Below are positions 12,386 through 20,012 of a DNA stretch of 64,000 nucleotides, one piece after another (position 1 is the first letter of the stretch; each line of letters begins with the position of its first letter). This DNA is from JAFLCL01 sp039809495. GTDB lineage: Bacteria; Myxococcota_A; Polyangia; Polyangiales; Sandaracinaceae. The position numbers and the translations under genes are program-made. The notes beneath the pieces are model-generated. The model did not search any database. It was given only the letters and a program-made list of their open reading frames with translations, and had not been told where the DNA came from. The stretch lies in contig JBDHVC010000021.1 in assembly GCA_039809495.1 (NCBI GenBank), positions 1 through 64,000 of the forward strand. Reading direction: 5' to 3'.

Positions 12386-13066
12386 TCACGACGCCGAGCG
12401 TGCGACGCGCAGGAGCCTCCGCGGCGCGCCGCTCGAGGGCAGCGCGTAGCGGGCCTCGGCGTGGACGTGCGCGCCGACCGGGGGCACCTCCTGCGCGAGG
12501 AAGAGCAACGCCGAGGGCGCGAGCGCGAGCCCGATCGAGCACCACGCGCGCGGCTCGAAGGTCGCCCTCGCGGAGCTCACCGTGGGCTCGCCGAGGCACG
12601 CCTCGACCGAGGCCGGCACGCGCGGCGCCCGCGGATCGATCCTGCCCTCGTGGACGCTCACGCGCGGGCCGAGCCCGAGCGAGCCGATGACCGTCCGGAG
12701 GAACGCGACGCGCTTGCCCTTCGGCTCGAGGAGCGCCACCCGGAGGTCCGCGCGCAGGATCGCGAGCGAGAGCGCGGGGCCGCCGGCGCCGCTGCCCACG
12801 TCGAGGAGGGCCTCGCCCTCGCCGACGAGCGCCTCGTCCCCGCGACGCGCGAGGATCAGCGCGTCGGCGGCCAGCACCTCGAGCATCGCGGCCGAGGTGG
12901 CCGCGGCGCTCAGATCGAGGTGCCGGTTCCACTCGAGCGCGAGCGCCGCGTAGCGCGCGAGCCCGGCCCGCGCCTCTCGCCAGCCGTCCGACGCGCGGGC
13001 GCTCGGGTCGAGGCGAGAGGCGAGCCGGTCGATCGCGCCTTCGAGGCGCTCGGGCGGGTCGATCAT
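12386..13066 (-). CDS. rsmG: 16S rRNA (guanine-527 N7) methyltransferase, RsmG-like
   Basis: 226 residues from ATG 13066. RsmG methylates G527 of 16S rRNA with S-adenosylmethionine. Family landmarks: YAALALEWNRHLDLS near the N-terminus (RsmG 'l..wN..~nLt'), the AdoMet-binding loop LLDVGSGAGGPALSLAI, then LLEPKGKRVAFLRTVIGSLGL (the 'l.Es..KK..FL..v...L.L' element) and VSVHEGRID. The C-terminal third diverges: the usual SRA...L....L.lGG stretch is replaced by SSARATFEPRAWCSIGLALAPSA-type sequence, so substrate recognition may have drifted. It is convergent with the upstream TPR-like gene and divergent from the GAF gene. Confidence 0.8.
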   Translation of the reverse strand: MIDPPERLEGAIDRLASRLDPSARASDGWREARAGLARYAALALEWNRHLDLSAAATSAAMLEVLAADALILARRGDEALVGEGEALLDVGSGAGGPALSLAILRADLRVALLEPKGKRVAFLRTVIGSLGLGPRVSVHEGRIDPRAPRVPASVEACLGEPTVSSARATFEPRAWCSIGLALAPSALLFLAQEVPPVGAHVHAEARYALPSSGAPRRLLRVARSAS

Positions 13067-13140
13067 GGCGCGACTCTGCGCGCTCGGCGCGCGCGCGCAA
13101 CGCGGAGGGCCGCGGGCGAACGGTGCTACACCTCGCCACC

Positions 13141-14604
13141 GTGACCGAGCCGGACGACGATCGCGAGCGGGCCAGCATGCCCAACGGCACCTACGCCGGC
13201 GTGGATCTCGCGGAGCTCGCGGCGATGGACGTCGAAGAGCGGGGGCTCGGCGACGAGCGGATCGCGGCGGCCCTGCGCCTCTCCGACGAGGCGTCACGGC
13301 CTCGGCCGCTCGCGGAGGTCCTCGCGGCGATCTGCGCCGAGATCGCCGCGATCGTGCGGACGGACGTCGTCAGCCTCTACCTGCGCGAGCGCACCGACGA
13401 GGGCGAGGCCCTCCGCATGGCCGCGAACGTCGGCTTCCCCGCCAACGCCATCGATCGCGTCCGGATGCGCGTCGGGGAGGGGATCACGGGCTTCGTCGCC
13501 GAGACGCTGCGCCCCGCGTCCGTGGTGCTCGCGCCCGAGCACCGGCGCTACAAGCACTTCCCCGAGCTGCGCGAGGAGCGCTTCCCGATCTTCCTCGCGG
13601 TCCCCCTGCTCATCGGGCACCGCGCCGAGGGCGTCGTCGTCCTCCAGCGCGCCGCGGGCCCCTTCGACGACGACGCGATCCTGCTCGCCACCGCGCTCAG
13701 CGCGGCGTTCGCCCTGGCGCTCGAGCGCAGCCACCTCCATCGACGCGACGTCGAGGCCCCCGACGCGCCTCATCCGGCGCGCCTCGTCGGATCCCCGCTC
13801 GCGAGGGGGCGCGCGATGGGCCGCGTCGAGACCCCGCCCACCTTCGAGGGCCTGCTCTCGCTCGAGCGCCGACGCGAGGCCGAGCTCGGCACCGAGGAGG
13901 ACGGAGACGAGCCCTCGAGCGCCCTCCGCGCTCGCCGAGCGGCCGAGCTCGAGGGTGCGATCGCCCAGGTGGTCGGCGAGCTCGCCGCGACGCGTAAGCG
14001 CCTCGCGCCGCGGCTCGATCCCGAAGCGGGGCGCGCGCTCGACACGCTCGCGCTCCTCGAGACGGACGAGCGGCTGCGCGAGACGATCTTGGAGGAAGGG
14101 AGCCGGCGCGGCGTCGCGCTCGGGCTCCGCAAGGTCGCGCGCGAGTACGCCCAGGCCGTCTATCGCGGTGCGCGCGTCGCGGGGGCACCGAAACCGAGCG
14201 AGGAGGATCGCGCCTGGCTCGCGGACCGGAGCGCGGAGGTCGAGGATCTCTGTCTGCTCATCGCGGCGCGCGCCGTCCACGAGCGGGCACCCACCCGCGG
14301 ATCCGTCCTCCTGCTCCCCGACCGGCTCACCGCGATGATGGCGCTCGGGGCGGCGACCGCGCGGGTGAACGCGATCGCGATCTGTCACCCGGTCGGCCTC
14401 GAGCCGCTGCCGCTCGGCGTGGTCGTCGCGCGCGCGCAAGGCATCGCGACGATCGGGGACGTCGGCGGCCTCTTCGCGTGGGCGCGCGAAGGGGACCTCG
14501 CGCTCGTCGACGGGGACGAGGGCACGGTGCGCCTGCACCCGAGCGCGGCGCAGATCGCGGAGCTCCGCGCGCGCGCCCAGGGCGGCGACGGATCGGCCCG
14601 ATGA
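13141..14604 (+). CDS. GAF domain fused to degenerate PTS enzyme I-like region
   Basis: 487 residues from GTG 13141; an in-frame GTG at 13123 and ATG at 13177 are alternatives. The N-terminal GAF domain (about 45-200) resembles that of PtsP (EI-Ntr), with RMRVGEGITGFVAETLRP and LAVPLLIGHRAEGVVVLQR. A helical PEP-utiliser N-terminal-like region follows, then a swivelling domain (about 385-470). In true enzyme I the phospho-histidine lies in GGxxSHxAIxAR; here the aligned segment reads EPLPLGVVVARAQGIATIGDV, with Leu where His should be. The C-terminal PEP-binding TIM barrel is absent. A catalytically dead, ligand-sensing PtsP relative is the best reading. It overlaps the hydrolase gene (ATGA). 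Confidence 0.75.
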   Translation: MTEPDDDRERASMPNGTYAGVDLAELAAMDVEERGLGDERIAAALRLSDEASRPRPLAEVLAAICAEIAAIVRTDVVSLYLRERTDEGEALRMAANVGFPANAIDRVRMRVGEGITGFVAETLRPASVVLAPEHRRYKHFPELREERFPIFLAVPLLIGHRAEGVVVLQRAAGPFDDDAILLATALSAAFALALERSHLHRRDVEAPDAPHPARLVGSPLARGRAMGRVETPPTFEGLLSLERRREAELGTEEDGDEPSSALRARRAAELEGAIAQVVGELAATRKRLAPRLDPEAGRALDTLALLETDERLRETILEEGSRRGVALGLRKVAREYAQAVYRGARVAGAPKPSEEDRAWLADRSAEVEDLCLLIAARAVHERAPTRGSVLLLPDRLTAMMALGAATARVNAIAICHPVGLEPLPLGVVVARAQGIATIGDVGGLFAWAREGDLALVDGDEGTVRLHPSAAQIAELRARAQGGDGSAR

Positions 14605-15713
14605 CGCTCGCCGTGGGGCTCGTCGGCCTCCTCGTCCTGCTCGCCGTCCTGCACTACGTCTTCTGGACCCGTCGGCTCACCGTGCCGATGGACTACGCGC
14701 TCACCGAGTCGATCGCGCTCCCCGACGGCGCCCGGATCGAGCTTCGGCGCCTGCCGGGGGGCGCCTCGCCGCACCCGCGCCCGATCCTCCTCGTGCACGG
14801 CGTGGGGATCGATCATCGCAACAACGACCCGCTCCCGAACCGCTCGCTCGCGCGGACGCTGCGCGCGCGCGGGCGCGACGTGTGGCTGCTCCGGCTGCGG
14901 AGCGGCGGCACCGCGCGCGGTCCGCTCGCGCGGCGCAAGGTGCGCTTCGCCGCGATGGCGCGCCTCGACGTGCCCGAGGGCGTCCGCGCCGTCCTCGCGC
15001 GGACCGGCGCGGCTCGGCTCGACTACGTCGGCTTCTCGATGGGCGGGATGCTCCTCTACGCGGGCCTCACGGTGGGCTCGATCGACCCCGCGCGCCTCGG
15101 CAGCGTCGTCATCCTCGGCTCCCCGGCGCGGGTCGGCGAAGGGCTCCCGCTGCTCACGACGCTCGCTCGGCTCCCGCGCTGGCTCGTGCCGTCGCTCCCG
15201 CTCCGCTGGCTCGCGCGCATGTTCGCGTTCACGGCCGACTGGCCCGTCACGAGGCTCGCGAGCCTCGTCTTCAACCCGCGCAACGTGGATCGGGGCGTCT
15301 CCGGCCCGACGATGATGACCATCGAGAGCATCGCCTCCGGCCTCAACGCCGACTTCCTCGACTTCGTGCGCCGAGGCGAGGTCCACGTCGATGGGCGCGA
15401 CGTCCTCGAGGGGCTCGCGCCGATGACGAGCCGCGCGCTCTTCGTCGCGGGCGCGCGCGATCGGCTCGCGCCGCCCGAGGCCGTCCGCGCCGCCTTCCTC
15501 GCCTGGGGCCGCGCGAGCCCCGGCGCCCCGCCCGAGACGCGCTTCCTCCTCCTCGGGAAGGCCACGGGCGCTCAGGAGGACTACGGGCACGGCGATCTCG
15601 CGATCGGCCGCGACGCCGCGCGCGACGTCTTCGAGCCGGTCGCGCGCTTCCTCGACGAGGAGCCGGCGGCCGCGATCCCGCTCGCGGCTCACGGCACGAA
15701 CCAGCCGCCCTGA
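14601..15713 (+). CDS. Alpha/beta hydrolase with N-terminal membrane anchor
   Basis: 370 residues, start overlapping the preceding stop codon (ATGA). An N-terminal hydrophobic helix (LAVGLVGLLVLLAVLHYVF) is followed by an alpha/beta hydrolase fold: oxyanion segment LLVHGVGIDHR, nucleophile elbow GFSMGG, acid in AGARDRLAPP, and a His in YGHGDLAIG near the C-terminus. The catalytic triad is thus complete. The size and lid region (PLRWLARMFAFTADWPV) suggest a lipase or esterase acting on lipophilic substrate, but the substrate cannot be stated. Coupled translation with the GAF/PTS gene suggests joint expression. Confidence 0.82.
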   Translation: MTLAVGLVGLLVLLAVLHYVFWTRRLTVPMDYALTESIALPDGARIELRRLPGGASPHPRPILLVHGVGIDHRNNDPLPNRSLARTLRARGRDVWLLRLRSGGTARGPLARRKVRFAAMARLDVPEGVRAVLARTGAARLDYVGFSMGGMLLYAGLTVGSIDPARLGSVVILGSPARVGEGLPLLTTLARLPRWLVPSLPLRWLARMFAFTADWPVTRLASLVFNPRNVDRGVSGPTMMTIESIASGLNADFLDFVRRGEVHVDGRDVLEGLAPMTSRALFVAGARDRLAPPEAVRAAFLAWGRASPGAPPETRFLLLGKATGAQEDYGHGDLAIGRDAARDVFEPVARFLDEEPAAAIPLAAHGTNQPP

Positions 15714-15746
15714 GGGGCGGATCACGCCGAGCGAGGCGCGCCGTCA
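15705..15746. terminator. Hairpin plus half-copy of the convergent-stop palindrome
   Basis: CCGCCC-TGAG-GGGCGG (15705-15720) contains the hydrolase stop codon in its loop. It runs into the right half of the repeat found at 22296, 55867 and 63379 (GGATCACGCCGAGCGAGGCGCGCCGTCA). The terminal TCA is the stop codon of the minus-strand glycosyltransferase. It is likely a bidirectional terminator. Confidence 0.5.
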
Positions 15747-16832
15747 GCCGTAGACGCCGGCGCTCACGCAGTCGAGCTGGCGATCGAGCGCGTCGAAGAG
15801 CTCCTGGTTTCCGTCCTGCTCGTAGCCCGCGAGGGCCCGCTCGCAGTCGGGGATCGCCGCGACGAAGTCGTCGACGACGCGCGGGTCGGCGAGCGAAGGT
15901 GCGCAGCGACCGTAGCCGAGCTTCGCGAGGTAGCGCCCGTTCAGCACCTGCTCGAATTGACCGCGCACGGGCACGGAGAGCATCGGCTTGTGGAGGTAGA
16001 CCGCCTCGCCCATCAGCGTGAAGCCGCCGCCCGCGATGACGGCGCGCGCGCTCGCGAGGTCATCGATGAAGGTCGCCTCGCTGAAGGGGCGGTAGCGGAG
16101 GTTCCCCTCGATCTGCTCCTCCCGGATCGAGCGACGCATCCCGTAGACGCGGCACTCGAGCCCCGTCCGCGCGAGCGTCGCCGCGAGCTCGTCGTTGCCC
16201 TCCGCGGTCTGGTAGACGAGCAGGTGCTCGCCCTCGGCGCGCCGCGCGGCGAGGATCTCCGGGCGGAGGATCGGCTTGATGAGCGTCGTCCGCTCCTTGC
16301 GCACCTCGGGGAAGAAGAAGGTCGTGACGAGGTAGTGATCCGCGAACGGGAGCTTGCTCTTCACGAGCGCCTTCGAGATCTCGAAGTCCGCGCGGTGCCC
16401 CTCGATCACGTCGTCCGGGATCGCGCAGCGGTTGAGGATCTGCATGTTGTCGATCGAGAGGACGGGCAGCCGATGTGCCTTGCCGTAGAAGTACGTCCAG
16501 CTCTCGAAGTCGCTCACGACGCACTCGGGCTCGAAGTCCTGGACGAGCTCGAAGTAGCGCGCGATCTGCGACGGGATCGCGAGGCTGCCGGCGAGGACGT
16601 TCTCGAAGAGCGTCCGAGCCCGCTGCACCTCGTTGTCGTCGTACACGATGTGCAGGCCGTGGATCCGCTTCACCTCGCTCTTCTCGCCGAAGCGCTTCGC
16701 GAGGAAGTCGGCCGCGCGACCCGACGCGATGATCTCGACCTCGTGGCCGAGCGCGAGGAGCCGCTCGAGCACGACGCGCGAGCGCATCGCGTGCCCCATC
16801 CCTTCACCGACGACGCCATAGAGAATCCTCAC
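15744..16832 (-). CDS. Glycosyltransferase, MurG/GT28-like (MJ1255-type)
   Basis: 362 residues. GTG 16832 has GGAGG about 6 bp upstream. The N-terminus RILYGVVGEGMGHAMRS is the glycine-rich acceptor-side loop of GT-B glycosyltransferases such as MurG. The C-terminal half has a donor-binding segment (VIAGGGFTLMGEAVYLHKPMLSVP) with GGG and Glu like the UDP-sugar site, and FEQVLNGRYLAKLGYG afterwards. It is therefore a GT-B enzyme of the conserved family often annotated as 'teichoic acid/MJ1255-like glycosyltransferase'. Donor and acceptor are unknown. No membrane segment; probably peripheral at the inner membrane. A Ser/Thr kinase gene lies 43 bp upstream on the same strand. Confidence 0.8.
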   Translation of the reverse strand: MRILYGVVGEGMGHAMRSRVVLERLLALGHEVEIIASGRAADFLAKRFGEKSEVKRIHGLHIVYDDNEVQRARTLFENVLAGSLAIPSQIARYFELVQDFEPECVVSDFESWTYFYGKAHRLPVLSIDNMQILNRCAIPDDVIEGHRADFEISKALVKSKLPFADHYLVTTFFFPEVRKERTTLIKPILRPEILAARRAEGEHLLVYQTAEGNDELAATLARTGLECRVYGMRRSIREEQIEGNLRYRPFSEATFIDDLASARAVIAGGGFTLMGEAVYLHKPMLSVPVRGQFEQVLNGRYLAKLGYGRCAPSLADPRVVDDFVAAIPDCERALAGYEQDGNQELFDALDRQLDCVSAGVYG

Positions 16833-16875
16833 CGCGCCCTCCTCTCTCCGCGCCCGACGCCGTTCGAGCCTCCCG

Positions 16876-18780
16876 CTACGGGGCCTCCGGCTGCGGCGCC
16901 GCGCCTTGCTCCCCGCGAAGCGACTCGATCGTCCGACGCGTATCGGGCCGCAGGCAAGCCCAGCAGTCGCTCCGACCGAAGAGGCCGCAGCCACGCCGCG
17001 GCAAGCGCGCGAGCCGCTCCACCGCCGGCAGCGCGGCCGGATCGCGCAGCTCGCGCAGCGTGCGGAGCGCCGCCTTCTTCGCGTTGCAGCCCTCCGCGAC
17101 CTCGAGCCGCGCGAGCGCGTCGACGAGCGGCGGGAGCGGCTCCGCGCGCGCGAGCAGCCCGTCCGCGGCCGTTCGACGCGTCTCGCGGCTCTCCGAGGCG
17201 AGCAGGATGCCGAGATCGCGCGCGATCTCGGGCGTGATGACGGCGGTCGGGGCGGACGGATCGAGCGCGACGGCGCCTGGGTCGCGCGCGCCGACGATCG
17301 GGGGCGTCGTGGGACGCGGGGGCGCGGGCGCGGCGTGAGGCGGAACGCTCGACGGAGCGCTCGGCGGATCGTGGGCGGCGAGGGAGGGTCGCGTCGATCC
17401 GGGCGGCGACGCGCCGCTCGGCGCTCCGGGCGCCGGCGTGGGGCTCGATCCACCGAGCATCGAGCCGAGCGCGATGCCGACGACGAGCACGAGCGCGGCG
17501 CTCACGCCGAGGGCGCCGAGCGCGACCGAGCGCGGCACCACGATCGAGCCGAGCCGAACCCCGTGCGTGTGCTGGGCGGGCGGCGCCGTCGGACCTCGCC
17601 AGGCCGCCTCGTCCGTGACCACGCTCGAGAGGCGCGCCGCGAGCTCGCTCGCACCCACCCCGCTCGCGCTCACCCGCGCGAGCTCGCGCTCGAGCACGAG
17701 CTTGCGCAGCGCGTCCCGCACCTCGGAGGCCTTCGAGGGCCGATCGTCGCGGCGCGGCGCGAGCAGGCCCATCACGATCACCTCCAGCTCGAACGGGATC
17801 GCGGGCGCGATCGCGCGGAGCGGCGGGACCGCGCCGGTGAGCTGGGAGGTGAGGATCTCCGGGACGTCCGCGCCCGTGAAGAGGTCGCGCCCCGCGACGC
17901 ACTCCCAGAGCAGGATGCCGAGCGCGTAGAGATCCGCCCGCTCGTCGACGGCCTCCCCGAGCGCCTGCTCGGGGGCCATGTACCCAGGCGTGCCGAGGAT
18001 CGTGCCGACGCGGGTGAGCTTGCGCTCCATCCCGCCCTCGCTCTCCTCGTCGCCGACCATCCTCGCCACGCCGAAGTCGAGGACGCGGACGTGGACCTGG
18101 CCGGGCGCCTCGTCGCGCGCCTCGAGCATCACGTTCTCCGGCTTGAGATCGCGATGCACGATCCGCGCGCCGTGGGCGGCGGCGAGCGCGTCCGCGATCT
18201 GCGCGCCGACCTCGGCCGCGAAGGCCCAGTCGCCTGCGCGCTCCGCCATCACCGCGCGCAGGCTCCGGCCGCGCACGTACTGCATGACCAGGTAGGCCCC
18301 GCCCTCCGAGAGATCGGAGCCCGCCTCGCGCGGGAGCACGCCGTAGTCGATCGCGCTCGCGATGTGCGGATGATCGAGCTGCGCGGTCGCCATCGCCTCG
18401 CGGGCGAAGCGCTGCGCGACCTCGCCCACGCCGGCGAACCGAGGGAGGATCACCTTCAGCGCGACCTTCTTCTGGAGCTTGAGGTGCTCGGCGAGGAAGA
18501 CGGCGCCCATGCCGCCCTCGCCGAGCATCGCCTCGATGCGATACCGATCGTCGATCGTCCGCCCGATCCAGGCCTGGAACCCGCCCCGCGGGGGAACCGA
18601 GGGCGCCTTCGGCAGCGCGCGCGCGCGGGCGGCGGCCAGGGTCTCGCGGTGAGCGTCGACCCGCTCGCCCGAGGACGAGGGCGACGCCTCCGCCTCCCCC
18701 GTCGATGCGCCGCTCGCGCTCGGCGCGGCGGGATCGACGGGGCGCGACGGAACCGGATCGCTCGTCTCGTGCTCGCTCAC
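16876..18780 (-). CDS. Transmembrane Ser/Thr protein kinase
   Basis: 634 residues from GTG 18780 (GAGAGG about 6 bp upstream; GTG 18798 is in frame and possible). A low-complexity N-terminus is followed by a kinase domain (about 75-365): GEGGMGAVF, K109, HRDLKPEN (209 on), DFG (235-237), GTPGYMAPEQ. A membrane helix lies at about 416-440. The outside part has a Pro/Ser/Ala linker, then a small HEAT-like helical domain ending with conserved-looking cysteines (RRGCGLFGRSDCWACLRP). Kinase inside and sensor outside is the standard PknB-type topology. All catalytic residues are present. The ligand of the Cys-containing domain is unknown. Confidence 0.9.
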   Translation of the reverse strand: MSEHETSDPVPSRPVDPAAPSASGASTGEAEASPSSSGERVDAHRETLAAARARALPKAPSVPPRGGFQAWIGRTIDDRYRIEAMLGEGGMGAVFLAEHLKLQKKVALKVILPRFAGVGEVAQRFAREAMATAQLDHPHIASAIDYGVLPREAGSDLSEGGAYLVMQYVRGRSLRAVMAERAGDWAFAAEVGAQIADALAAAHGARIVHRDLKPENVMLEARDEAPGQVHVRVLDFGVARMVGDEESEGGMERKLTRVGTILGTPGYMAPEQALGEAVDERADLYALGILLWECVAGRDLFTGADVPEILTSQLTGAVPPLRAIAPAIPFELEVIVMGLLAPRRDDRPSKASEVRDALRKLVLERELARVSASGVGASELAARLSSVVTDEAAWRGPTAPPAQHTHGVRLGSIVVPRSVALGALGVSAALVLVVGIALGSMLGGSSPTPAPGAPSGASPPGSTRPSLAAHDPPSAPSSVPPHAAPAPPRPTTPPIVGARDPGAVALDPSAPTAVITPEIARDLGILLASESRETRRTAADGLLARAEPLPPLVDALARLEVAEGCNAKKAALRTLRELRDPAALPAVERLARLPRRGCGLFGRSDCWACLRPDTRRTIESLRGEQGAAPQPEAP

Positions 18781-18814
18781 GCCGCCTCTCGCTCCCACGC
18801 CCGGGCGCGCCGCC

Positions 18815-19153
18815 TCACGCCGTCTCCTCGAAGGCGAGCCGCGAGATCAGCGTCCGGAGCGCCGCCTCCGACGAGGCCGCGATCGCGCCGAATTCAGCGC
18901 CGAATTCCCCGGCCTTGGCCCAACGCACCTCGGCCGGCAGCTCGAGCGGCTCCCACGCCGAAGGCAAGGAGAGCGCGAGCACGAGCGAGGCGCCCACGGC
19001 CGGCGGCCTCGCGCACGCGACGCGGATCCCGCCGATCCCGAGATCGAGCACGCGACCGCTCTTCTCGAGCTCCGAGCCCGTGTCTGCGAGGCGGAAGCCG
19101 AGCCGCAGATCGATCGCACCGCGCGCGCTTCGCCGGAAGTGAGGATCGGTCAC
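18815..19153 (-). CDS. PilZ domain protein
   Basis: 112 residues from GTG 19153. A single PilZ domain: an RRSAR motif near the N-terminus (RxxxR, cyclic-di-GMP contact) and VLDLGIGGIRV in place of the usual D/NxSxxG, with Ser replaced by Gly. PilZ proteins bind c-di-GMP and act as small adaptors for motility or polysaccharide systems; the substitution could weaken binding. TATCGT lies exactly 6 nt upstream of the start and no Shine-Dalgarno sequence is seen, so the transcript is probably leaderless. It lies just upstream of the Ser/Thr kinase on the same strand. Confidence 0.8.
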   Translation of the reverse strand: MTDPHFRRSARGAIDLRLGFRLADTGSELEKSGRVLDLGIGGIRVACARPPAVGASLVLALSLPSAWEPLELPAEVRWAKAGEFGAEFGAIAASSEAALRTLISRLAFEETA

Positions 19154-19216
19154 CCGCGAACGATACCATCGCCGCGCGCTTGCGAGAGGCGCGAGCGCTC
19201 GTCACGCTCGCGCTCC

Positions 19217-19849
19217 ATGAGCGAAGTCGCTGGCCACGCGCCCCCGAGGCGCCTCCCCTCGCGTCGCCAGCGCGCCTCGAGCCGGCTCGCTCGGCGAGCG
19301 CTCGTGCCCCTGCGACGCGCCGCGCTCGCGGCCCTCCTCGCGCTCCTCGCCCTCGCCTGCGGACGAGGGGATCACGCCCCGCGCGAGGGGGCCGCCGCCT
19401 CGAGCCCCGAGAGCCCGCGGCGCGAGGCCTCGCCGGACGACGAGCGCGGAGCGCGCGCCTCGCTCCTCGAGCTCCAGGCGGGGCTCGATCGGTGCGGGGC
19501 GCTGCTCGAGCACCTCAGCCCGACGAGCACGCCGACCTTCTCCGCGCTGATGCAGGCGTGCAGCGGCCTCTTCGCGAGGCGCGCGTGCCGGGACGAGCTC
19601 GCGCGCGGCGAGTTCTCCCGCCCCCGCGTCCACGAGGTCTGCAGCGCCGCCTACTGCGACACGCTCTCGGGCAGGCGCCCCTCGTTCTGCACGCGGGAGC
19701 TGCCGACGGACGCGGACTTCCTCCTCCAATTCGGCGACTTCACCGACGCCGTCTTGCGTCGCGACCTCCGCGAGGCGCTCGGCGAGGAGGGCGCCGAGGA
19801 GATCGCTCGGTTGCTCGGGCAGCTGATCCGCGACCAGGCCGGCCGCTGA
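19217..19849 (+). CDS. Hypothetical lipoprotein
   Basis: 210 residues from ATG 19217; an earlier in-frame start would extend the Arg-rich N-terminus. A basic leader is followed by a hydrophobic stretch ending in LLALAC, a lipobox. The mature part has a Ser/Pro/Glu-rich linker and a helical domain with six cysteines (DRCGALL, MQACSGLFARRACRDEL, HEVCSAAYCDTL, SFCTREL), probably disulphide-bonded in the periplasm. No family recognised. It stands alone, divergent from the PilZ gene. Confidence 0.65.
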   Translation: MSEVAGHAPPRRLPSRRQRASSRLARRALVPLRRAALAALLALLALACGRGDHAPREGAAASSPESPRREASPDDERGARASLLELQAGLDRCGALLEHLSPTSTPTFSALMQACSGLFARRACRDELARGEFSRPRVHEVCSAAYCDTLSGRRPSFCTRELPTDADFLLQFGDFTDAVLRRDLREALGEEGAEEIARLLGQLIRDQAGR

Positions 19850-20012
19850 TCGCGGGAGCGATCGTCCAACGCTTGAACGATGGCCCCGCTCGCTCGCGCG
19901 CTCAGCGAGGCCAGGCGGGGCAATTCGTGCCAGCTTGCCCCGATCCCCCTTGCCGAGAGTCCGCAGCGCGGGCGCGCACCGAGGGGCACGTCTCGTGCTC
20001 GAGCGAGCGCCC

